A stretch of DNA of 10,366 nucleotides from Legionella_A sp049239925 (lineage in GTDB: Bacteria; Pseudomonadota; Gammaproteobacteria; Legionellales; Legionellaceae), in assembly GCA_049239925.1 (NCBI GenBank), contig JBMLTO010000081.1:1-10366 (forward strand). The letters run 5' to 3'. Position 1 is the first letter of the stretch. Every line of letters starts with the position of its first letter. Below are positions 1 through 6,003 of this stretch, piece by piece. A program made the position numbers and the translations under genes. The notes below the pieces were generated by a model. The model saw only the letters and a program-made list of their open reading frames with translations. It was not told the origin of the DNA and made no database searches.

Positions 1-22
1 AACATTAATTTTTAAAAAAACT

Positions 23-81
23 GAAGATACTTCAGGGACTTGGCCCAACCTACAATAGATTGATTAAATTTTAATGCGACA
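23..81. repeat. Left arm of a 59-bp imperfect inverted repeat
   Basis: Reading 23-81 on the plus strand and 10308-10366 on the minus strand gives about 53 identical bases out of 59. The inner 40 bases are nearly perfect and contain the shared core TGATTAAATTTTAATGCGAC; the differences cluster in the outer 19 bases. The core includes the small palindrome ATTAAATTTTAAT. Similarity stops at about position 81, which would be the inner boundary of the repeated element. Its family is not recognised: it could be the end of an insertion sequence, a miniature element or another dispersed repeat. Confidence 0.85.
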
Positions 82-276
82 CCCCTGTGGTTGATTAGGG
101 CGTGTTGACAATTCATCCACCCGCTTAGGTGCTACGACTTCGCGGCATCCAGGACATGGTCAAGTGAAAGATGAACCTGATTCATTCGCCTAAGCTGTTG
201 ATTAATCATAGCAAACTCATCATATAACGATTTTAATATCAAGTATAAAACGAGTTTGCAATGGCTAGACCGATGC
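82..276. other. Gene-free flank with possible insertion-sequence debris
   Basis: These 195 bases between the left repeat and benE contain no convincing gene. The first part (about 82-170) looks more GC-rich than the rest and contains GGGCGTGTTGACAATTC at about 98-114, which resembles the terminal inverted repeats of some IS5-type elements; that resemblance is from memory and unverified. On the minus strand a short open frame ends with TAG at 134-132 and encodes a tail containing QQLRRMNQVHLSLDHVLDAA. It has no supported start and could be the last residues of a decayed transposase or plain noise. I would treat the stretch as relic mobile DNA at low confidence. Confidence 0.3.
211..259. repeat. 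Inverted repeat just downstream of benE
   Basis: GCAAACTC at 211-218 is matched by GAGTTTGC at 252-259 with a 33-nt AT-rich spacer. The spacer itself has a weaker dyad between CGATTTTAAT and ATAAAACG. It lies 18 bp past the benE stop codon on the minus strand, so it could fold in the 3' end of the benE message and help terminate or stabilise it. There is no clean GC stem followed by a T tract, so it is not a standard intrinsic terminator. Confidence 0.45.
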
Positions 277-1440
277 TCAGTTATTTCTTTGGTATTTCAT
301 GATTAACATCGCAACTGAGCCAATTAGTAAACCACAGCATGCAGAGCCTATACCGTAAAGCGATAGACCCGAAACTGATGCTAGTATAGTGATGAGCGCA
401 GCTTCTCGCTCATCTTCAACTTCTAGAGCTATTTTTAGACTATTAGCGATGGTTGATAATAATGCTAAACCCGCTATTGTTAAGACTAGCTCTTTAGGAA
501 ACGCATGGAATAGCGTAACAATAGTTGCGCCAAAAGCACCAATTATTATCCAACATATCCCGGCAAATACCGTTGCCTTATAGCGATTATTTGGATCGCA
601 GTCAGCTTCTTCTCCAGTACAAATAGCTGCTGTAATTGCTGCCAGACAGACTCCGTAGCAACCAAACGGCGCTAAAATCATAGTGATTAATCCGGTCCAA
701 CTGATTAATGGGGAGATTGGGGGGGAATAGCCGCTATTATAAATCACTAATGCGCCAGGAATATTTTGTGAACTCATTGTGATGATAAATAGGGGAAATC
801 CAACGCTAAATAAAATAGGAATAGAGAACACGGGCATTGTAAATACAGGGGATGGAAAGGTAATGTGGACATTGTCAAATTGTATCAACTGGTAAAACCA
901 AGCAATTAGTACACCTATGCATAAGACTATGATGATAACATAGCGAGGAATGATGCGTTTGCCAATCAGATAAATGATAAACATGCTAGATACTAGGATA
1001 AATTGATCTTGCATGGATGAAAAAATCTTAATCCCAAAATTTATTAGAATTCCAGCTAGCATTGCAGCTGATAATGAGCGAGGAATATAGCTCATTACTT
1101 TTTCAAAAAGTCCTGAAATGCCCACTAATATGGTCAATAGAGCTGAAAAAATAAATGCTCCAATAGCTTCAGCCATTGAAATACCAGTCAGATTTGTAAT
1201 AAGTAATGCCGCTCCAGGAGTAGACCAGCCAGTCAGTATAGGTATGCGATAACGCAAGGACAGACCTATACAAGTGATCGAAATTCCAATGCTAAGTGCT
1301 AATAGCCATGAGCTGATTTCAGCTTGGGATGCTCCTGCTGTAGAGGCTGCCTCGAAAACAAGTACAGCCGATCCAGTAAAGCCAACCAAGACTCCAATAA
1401 ATCCTGCGGTCATGTTAGAAATAGAAAAATAATTGCGCAT
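277..1440 (-). CDS. benE: BenE-family benzoate/proton symporter
   Basis: This 387-residue, almost wholly hydrophobic protein should be a multi-pass inner-membrane carrier that brings benzoate or a similar aromatic acid into the cell with protons. It matches the BenE family from the first residues: an N-terminal stretch like TAGFIGVLVGFTGSAVLVF, the family motif GWSTPGAAL at about 71-79, TMSSQNIPG at about 221-229, and a charged loop AAICTGEEADCDPNNRY at about 270-286. Length is normal for the family. The ATG at 1440 is used because the following residues align with other family members' start, although no Shine-Dalgarno sequence is visible before it. No aromatic degradation genes lie nearby, so the substrate is inferred from family only. 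It sits downstream of rsgA on the same strand, 132 bp away and with its own likely promoter. Confidence 0.85.
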   Translation of the reverse strand: MRNYFSISNMTAGFIGVLVGFTGSAVLVFEAASTAGASQAEISSWLLALSIGISITCIGLSLRYRIPILTGWSTPGAALLITNLTGISMAEAIGAFIFSALLTILVGISGLFEKVMSYIPRSLSAAMLAGILINFGIKIFSSMQDQFILVSSMFIIYLIGKRIIPRYVIIIVLCIGVLIAWFYQLIQFDNVHITFPSPVFTMPVFSIPILFSVGFPLFIITMSSQNIPGALVIYNSGYSPPISPLISWTGLITMILAPFGCYGVCLAAITAAICTGEEADCDPNNRYKATVFAGICWIIIGAFGATIVTLFHAFPKELVLTIAGLALLSTIANSLKIALEVEDEREAALITILASVSGLSLYGIGSACCGLLIGSVAMLIMKYQRNN

Positions 1441-1469
1441 ATGGTTTTTATTTATTTGGTTTTATTGGT

Positions 1470-1496
1470 ATAGGATGATCGATGAATACATCCTAT
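1470..1496. promoter_or_regulatory. Operator-like inverted repeat in the benE leader
   Basis: ATAGGATG at 1470-1477 and CATCCTAT at 1489-1496 are perfect 8-bp arms around an 11-bp spacer, ATCGATGAATA. The dyad lies between the predicted benE transcription start (near 1537) and the benE ATG at 1440, about 30 bp before the start codon. Its size and spacing suit a dimeric repressor site or a small leader hairpin. No regulator gene is present in the window, so the role is inferred. Confidence 0.4.
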
Positions 1497-1543
1497 TCGT
1501 TATAGAAAATAAGTTATTTGGGTTTTGAGTCGCCCGCTAACTA

Positions 1544-1572
1544 TTTATACTCACTTAGTCATATACTTACAA
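1544..1572 (-). promoter_or_regulatory. Putative sigma-70 promoter of benE
   Basis: On the minus strand TTGTAA (1572-1567) and TATAAA (1549-1544) are separated by exactly 17 bp. They match the -35 and -10 consensus at 4 of 6 and 5 of 6 positions. The -35 box begins right after the rsgA stop codon, so benE can be transcribed independently of rsgA. The predicted leader is about 95 nt. Confidence 0.45.
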
Positions 1573-2544
1573 TCACTTAGCAAACTGTGCACATATTTTA
1601 ACATAATTTTGATAGCGTGAGGTGGATATTTTGCCATCTTCGATAGCTTGATGAATTGCACATCCAGGATCATTTAGATGATTGCAATTACGATACTTGC
1701 ATCGTTCTAAGTGCGGTTTAAACTCACGAAATCCTTTTGCTAGCTCACGAGCAGGCATATGCCACAGTCCGAATTCTCTAATACCTGGTGAGTCGATCAA
1801 AGCGCCTCCATTTGGAAGATGATAATACACAGAATTGCTAGTCGTATGGCACCCTAGCTCTGCTCGTAGAGAAATTGCTCCGGTTTGAATGTTTTGACTA
1901 GGGAGGATACTCGCTATAAGTGATGATTTTCCTACCCCAGATTGCCCAACAAATACGCTGATCTGATTCTCAAGCACTTTTTCTAATGCTAGTAATCCTT
2001 GCGCGTGGTTAAGGGCAGTCAGGATGATTTTATAGCCAAGGGAATGATAATCGCTATACAATCGTAGTTGAAGTTCTTCTTCAGCAATATCAATTTTGTT
2101 AAGCACTATGCATGCTTGTAGTTGTAAATACTCAGCTGCAACGAGATAACTATCAAGTAAAGTCCACGATATTTGTGGCTTGGCTGCAACTACAATCATT
2201 AGTTGACTGATATTGGCCGCTATTGGACGCACTTGCGATTTTTTATCTGAACGGCCCAGAATCGATTTTCGAGGTAAACAGCTGATGACTACGCCTTGCT
2301 TAATACCTTCTGGCTGCCAGAGGACATTGTCTCCAGCAACTAATGAATTCAGTAGATTAGGACGGATTGAGCAGTGTATACGATGGTTATTTTCGCTTTC
2401 AATTTGTACATGTCGGCCGTAGCGAGTAATCACTAATCCTGTTAAAACTGGTTGAGCAGTATTAGTTCGTGGCTCATTTTGAATAATTTGTTGTTTTTGA
2501 TGTATTCGAGCCGATTGCTGCTTGTTAATGCGTCTTTTACTCAT
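1573..2544 (-). CDS. rsgA: Ribosome small-subunit biogenesis GTPase RsgA
   Basis: RsgA (YjeQ) is a cytoplasmic, circularly permuted GTPase that checks late maturation of the 30S subunit. The 323-residue product shows the full layout: a basic N-terminal tail (1-30), an OB-fold region (about 35-100), then GTPase motifs in permuted order: NKID at 149-152, the P-loop GQSGVGKSS at 200-208, GCHTTS at 231-236, and DSPG at 251-254. A C-terminal zinc knuckle follows, with C282, C287, H289 and C295. Length is near that of enterobacterial RsgA. ATG at 2544 is the first in frame; no strong ribosome-binding site precedes it. In E. coli rsgA is divergent from orn and followed by psd. Here cca lies between rsgA and orn, and benE replaces psd downstream. 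Confidence 0.96.
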   Translation of the reverse strand: MSKRRINKQQSARIHQKQQIIQNEPRTNTAQPVLTGLVITRYGRHVQIESENNHRIHCSIRPNLLNSLVAGDNVLWQPEGIKQGVVISCLPRKSILGRSDKKSQVRPIAANISQLMIVVAAKPQISWTLLDSYLVAAEYLQLQACIVLNKIDIAEEELQLRLYSDYHSLGYKIILTALNHAQGLLALEKVLENQISVFVGQSGVGKSSLIASILPSQNIQTGAISLRAELGCHTTSNSVYYHLPNGGALIDSPGIREFGLWHMPARELAKGFREFKPHLERCKYRNCNHLNDPGCAIHQAIEDGKISTSRYQNYVKICAQFAK

Positions 2545-2565
2545 GGTTTGATCATATACTATAAT
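2536..2565 (+). promoter_or_regulatory. Putative promoter of the cca-orn-queH-CDF unit
   Basis: A perfect -10 box TATAAT lies at 2560-2565. TTTACT at 2536-2541 is a possible -35 box (4 of 6) with an 18-bp spacer, and it overlaps the first codons of rsgA on the other strand. Transcription would start near 2572, giving a leader of about 30 nt with a GGAA ribosome-binding site at 2594-2597. On the minus strand TATAGT at 2563-2558 overlaps the same -10 and could serve rsgA, though I see no good -35 for it. Confidence 0.45.
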
Positions 2566-2601
2566 CGCATATGGTCATAATAAATTTACACTTGGAACCT
2601 T

Positions 2602-3822
2602 ATGGATATTTATCTAGTGGGTGGTGCTGTTCGTGATAAAATGCTTAATTATCCGTACCACGAAAGCGATTGGGTTGTTGTTGGAGCCAAGCCGGTTGAG
2701 TTGTTGGAACAAGGTTTTCAGCAAGTTGGTCGAGATTTTCCTGTATTCATTCATCCTAAAACTGGTGAGGAATACGCTTTAGCGAGAACTGAACGCAAGC
2801 ACGGGCAGGGTTACCATGCTTTCAGCTGTGATTATAATCCGGCGGTATCTTTAGTCGAAGATCTAGCAAGGCGCGACTTAACTATTAATGCGATGGCAAT
2901 GGATAAGGCTGGCCATTTGATTGATCCTTATCATGGTTTGCAAGATTTACGCCAGAAGGTATTACGGCATGTTTCGTCTGCATTTATTGAGGATCCGGTA
3001 AGGGTCTTACGTGTAGCTAGATTTGCTGCACGTTATCATCACTTGGGATTTACAGTTGCTGATGAAACGTTACAATTAATGTATCGGATGGTTATAAATG
3101 GCGAGTTATCTCACTTAGTTCCTGAGCGTGTTTGGCAAGAATGGCAGCGTAGTTTGTGTGAAAAAAACCCAGAAATATTTGTGCAGGTATTGAGGTCGTG
3201 TGGTGCTTTGGATGTCATTCTTCCAGAATTGAATCGTTTATTTGGAATTCCAAATTTGTTGCAGAGTTACCATGAGGTAGATTGTGGATTTCACTCGTTA
3301 CAGGTGCTAAAAACGGTAGTAGCTATGTCGCCAGAACCGGAGGTTCGTTTTGCAGCATTGACATTTGATTTAGGAAAAATAAAGACGCCTATTACCGAAT
3401 GGCCTGAGCATCCTGAGCATGGGCATCATGGCGTAGATCTCATCGATTCATTGAGCCACCGTTTGCGTGTCCCTAGTGAATATCGTAATTTAGCTCGCAT
3501 GGTTTGCCGATATCATCAAGATATTTTCAAACTGAGAGAGTTACAACCAGATAATATTGTTACAATTTTTGAAGCTTGTGATGCTTTCAGGCGTCCTAAA
3601 TTATTCAATAAAATGTTAATAGTTTGCGAAGCGAATGATAAATGTAAAAAAAAATTACTCACTAACGCTAGTCACCCTGGCTATTGGCAGTTTATTTTGC
3701 AAGAATGTAGCAAAATAAATGCATCAGAATTAATAGCAAATGGTTATCAGGGTGCAGGGATTAAAGCAGGATTACATCAATTACGCGTACAACGCGTCAG
3801 CGAGATTTTATCGGATGGCTAA
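2602..3822 (+). CDS. cca: CCA tRNA nucleotidyltransferase with altered HD motif
   Basis: Cca adds or repairs the 3'-terminal CCA of tRNAs from CTP and ATP. The 406-residue product aligns with E. coli Cca (about 412) almost without gaps in the N-terminal half: GGAVRD at 7-12, the catalytic carboxylate region ESDWVVVG at 21-28, EEYALARTERK at 56-66, RRDLTINAMA at 90-99, and the RVLRVARFAARY region at 134-145. The C-terminal half is the HD phosphohydrolase domain of the multifunctional gammaproteobacterial enzyme. Here the HD signature reads TFDLGK (254-259), so the histidine corresponding to E. coli H255 is phenylalanine. The flanking H231, HGHH (273-276) and D327 are kept. E21 also replaces the first aspartate of the DxD pair. 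CCA addition is likely retained; the metal-dependent phosphatase and phosphodiesterase activities are doubtful. ATG at 2602 has a GGAA site 4 nt upstream. Its stop overlaps the orn start (TAATG). Confidence 0.95.
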   Translation: MDIYLVGGAVRDKMLNYPYHESDWVVVGAKPVELLEQGFQQVGRDFPVFIHPKTGEEYALARTERKHGQGYHAFSCDYNPAVSLVEDLARRDLTINAMAMDKAGHLIDPYHGLQDLRQKVLRHVSSAFIEDPVRVLRVARFAARYHHLGFTVADETLQLMYRMVINGELSHLVPERVWQEWQRSLCEKNPEIFVQVLRSCGALDVILPELNRLFGIPNLLQSYHEVDCGFHSLQVLKTVVAMSPEPEVRFAALTFDLGKIKTPITEWPEHPEHGHHGVDLIDSLSHRLRVPSEYRNLARMVCRYHQDIFKLRELQPDNIVTIFEACDAFRRPKLFNKMLIVCEANDKCKKKLLTNASHPGYWQFILQECSKINASELIANGYQGAGIKAGLHQLRVQRVSEILSDG

Positions 3823-4364
3823 TGAAAAATAATAAAAACTTGATTTGGATTGACCTTGAGATGACAGGCTTAAATCCAGAAACCGATCGTATTATCGAAC
3901 TAGCAACGGTAGTGACCGATCCCCATTTAAATATTCTTGCTGAGGGTCCAGTTTTTGCAATACAGCAAGAGACTACATTAATCTCTACTATGGATGAATG
4001 GAATACTCGGCAGCATAATCAATCAGGTTTGATTAAGCGCGTATTAGAGAGTGTGATTTCTGAGACTATGGCTGAACAGCTCACTATAGAGTTTTTAAAA
4101 CAATATATTGATGGAGGTCAATCGCCTATGTGTGGTAATAGTATTTGTCAAGATAGACGATTTTTATACAAATACATGCCTAAGCTTGCATCGTTTTTTC
4201 ATTATCGAAATTTAGACGTGAGTACATTAAAAGAGCTAGTGGTGCGATGGCGACCGCAATTATTAAATGGTATCCATAAACAATCAAAACATTTGGCACT
4301 GGATGATATTAAAGACTCAATCGCTGAATTGAATTATTATCGACAGCATTTTATTAATTTGTAA
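3822..4364 (+). CDS. orn: Oligoribonuclease (DEDDh 3'-5' exonuclease)
   Basis: Orn degrades very short RNAs, including pGpG from cyclic-di-GMP breakdown, to mononucleotides in the cytoplasm. The 180-residue length matches the family (E. coli 181). The DEDDh residues are all visible: D11 and E13 in WIDLEMTGL, D111 in CQDRRF, and H157 with D162 in HLALDDI; Y128 in HYRNLDVS matches a conserved tyrosine. The ATG overlaps the cca stop by one base, with a GGA element 6 nt before it, so translation is probably coupled to cca. Nothing suggests damage. Confidence 0.97.
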   Translation: MKNNKNLIWIDLEMTGLNPETDRIIELATVVTDPHLNILAEGPVFAIQQETTLISTMDEWNTRQHNQSGLIKRVLESVISETMAEQLTIEFLKQYIDGGQSPMCGNSICQDRRFLYKYMPKLASFFHYRNLDVSTLKELVVRWRPQLLNGIHKQSKHLALDDIKDSIAELNYYRQHFINL

Positions 4365-4372
4365 ACTAGTAC

Positions 4373-4387
4373 GAGGTATTGATCGTG
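4373..4387 (+). promoter_or_regulatory. Ribosome-binding site that fixes the queH start
   Basis: GAGG at 4373-4376 is followed by 8 nt and then GTG at 4385-4387. The upstream in-frame TTG at 4379 would leave only 2 nt after GAGG, too close for initiation. This favours GTG at 4385. Confidence 0.65.
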
Positions 4388-5080
4388 TTAGAACGTGAAA
4401 AATTACAATTACCAAACCAAGGACATAAATTATTATTGCATTCTTGTTGTGCGCCGTGCTCTGGCGAAGTAATGGAAGCATTAATTGCATCGGACATTAA
4501 TTTTACTATTTTTTTTTATAATCCCAATATTCATCCCGTTCAGGAGTATGAAATTAGAAAGCAAGAAAATGTAACGTTTGCTAAGAAGCATAATATCCCT
4601 TTTATTGATGCTGATTATGATAAAGATAATTGGTTTGCTAGAGTTAAAGGTTTAGAATGGGAGCCCGAACGAGGAAGGCGTTGCACGGCTTGCTTCGATA
4701 TGCGTTTTGAACGCACGGCATTGTATGCGCATGAACATGGTTTTCCGGTCATTTCTAGTTCGCTTGGTATTTCTCGTTGGAAAGATATGAATCAAATTAA
4801 TGATTCAGGAGTCCGTGCAGCTAAGCGTTATCCTAATATTGAATATTGGACTTATAATTGGCGTAAACAGGGTGGTGCCGCACGCATGTATGAGATTGCT
4901 AAGCGCGAAAATTTCTATAAACAAGAATATTGTGGGTGTGTCTATTCACTTCGTGATACTAACGTATGGCGCAAAAAGAATGAACGTGAGCGGATCCAGA
5001 TAGGCATTAATTACTACACCGAACAACCAACTGATATCGATTTTTGCCCGATTTCAGCAGAAAAGAAGCAGGAACAGTGA
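4385..5080 (+). CDS. queH: Epoxyqueuosine reductase QueH
   Basis: QueH carries out the last step of queuosine synthesis, reducing epoxyqueuosine to queuosine in the wobble position of GUN-anticodon tRNAs; it is a non-homologous replacement of QueG. The 231-residue product (GTG start) has the family's cysteine layout: HSCCAPCS near 19-26 with C21, C22 and C25; RCTACFDMRF with C100 and C103; and YCGCVYSLRD with C183 and C185. These cysteines are expected to hold the iron-sulfur cluster and adjacent metal site known for the family. Other conserved blocks are FYNPNIHP, EPERGRRC and SSLGISRWKD. It follows orn by 20 nt and overlaps the next gene by 1 nt (TGATG). No other queuosine gene is in the window. 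Confidence 0.93.
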   Translation: MLEREKLQLPNQGHKLLLHSCCAPCSGEVMEALIASDINFTIFFYNPNIHPVQEYEIRKQENVTFAKKHNIPFIDADYDKDNWFARVKGLEWEPERGRRCTACFDMRFERTALYAHEHGFPVISSSLGISRWKDMNQINDSGVRAAKRYPNIEYWTYNWRKQGGAARMYEIAKRENFYKQEYCGCVYSLRDTNVWRKKNERERIQIGINYYTEQPTDIDFCPISAEKKQEQ

Positions 5081-6003
5081 TGGGTTTATTTCATAAGCAT
5101 ACTCATACTCATAGTGATTCACATCAACATAAACCGCCTCATCTTCAGCATGCATTTGTGATTGCTATAGTAGCCAATGGTTTGTTTGTAGTGTCTCAAT
5201 TTATTTTTTCAGTTCTTGCTCATTCAACAAGTTTGTTAGCTGATGCTGTTCATAATTTAGGCGATGTTCTTGGTTTGATTTTGGCTTGGCTTGCTAACCG
5301 GCTCTTAAATCGTCCCCCTACGGTCACTGCCAGCTATGGTATGAAAAAAACATCAATTTTAGCTGCCTTAATTAATGGAATATTGTTGGTATTTACCTGC
5401 GGCATTATTGTAACGGAAGCAATTTACAAGTTATGTTCACCAGAAAAAATAGTTGTTGAGCAGGTTATGATTGTTGCTGTGATTGGTATCCTAGTCAATG
5501 GTATATCTGCTCTACTGTTTTCTAGTCACTCGCATGATCTCAATGTTCGAGCTGCATTTATGCACTTACTCTATGATGCAATTATTTCAGTTAGCGTTGT
5601 ATTTTCGGCGTTGATAATATACTACACTGATTGGTTTTGGTTAGATCCATTGATGGGGTTGTTGATCGCTGGGGTGATTTTCAAGGGGACTTGGCGTTTA
5701 TTCATGGATAGTTTTCACTTGATTATTGATGGTGTACCTAATCATGTGTCCTTCGTTCATGTGCATCAGTTTTTATCACAACTGCCTGGCGTGCAGAATG
5801 TTCATGATTTGCATATCTGGGCGTTAAGTACTCAGGAAAACGCACTTTCAGTTCATTTGTGGATGCCAAGCCATACATTTACTGATACACAACGTCAAGA
5901 ACTAGAACAGACGTTACGGTCGAGCTTTGATATTCACCACATGACTATTCAGGTTGAACAAAGCCAGACTCATTGCAAAGATGCTTGTGTATCGTATTTG
6001 TAG
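5080..6003 (+). CDS. CDF-family zinc-type cation efflux protein
   Basis: This 307-residue inner-membrane protein belongs to the cation diffusion facilitator family, ZitB/CzcD branch, which exports Zn2+ (sometimes Cd2+ or Co2+) in exchange for protons. It begins with a histidine-rich tail (HKHTHTHSDSHQH at 5-17), followed by six hydrophobic segments. Transport-site residues are D55, H58 and D62 in LLADAVHNLGD (helix 2) and H162 with D166 in MHLLYD (helix 5). The two HxxxD motifs are typical of zinc-selecting members. The C-terminal cytoplasmic domain has VHDLHIWALS at about 241-250. ATG at 5080 is preferred over TTG at 5044 because AGGA at 5070-5073 lies 6 nt upstream and the extra residues would only overlap queH. 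The stop lies 59 bp inside hemY on the opposite strand. ZitB-like is the best call, but the metal is inferred. Confidence 0.92.
   Translation: MGLFHKHTHTHSDSHQHKPPHLQHAFVIAIVANGLFVVSQFIFSVLAHSTSLLADAVHNLGDVLGLILAWLANRLLNRPPTVTASYGMKKTSILAALINGILLVFTCGIIVTEAIYKLCSPEKIVVEQVMIVAVIGILVNGISALLFSSHSHDLNVRAAFMHLLYDAIISVSVVFSALIIYYTDWFWLDPLMGLLIAGVIFKGTWRLFMDSFHLIIDGVPNHVSFVHVHQFLSQLPGVQNVHDLHIWALSTQENALSVHLWMPSHTFTDTQRQELEQTLRSSFDIHHMTIQVEQSQTHCKDACVSYL

Noticed and set aside
4379..4384. TTG start for queH two codons upstream
   Set aside because: The GAGG element would be only 2 nt from TTG but is 8 nt from GTG at 4385, so the GTG is favoured.
5044..5079. TTG start giving the CDF protein 12 extra residues
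   Set aside because: The added residues overlap queH and have no ribosome-binding site, while ATG at 5080 has AGGA 6 nt upstream and begins the His-rich tail.
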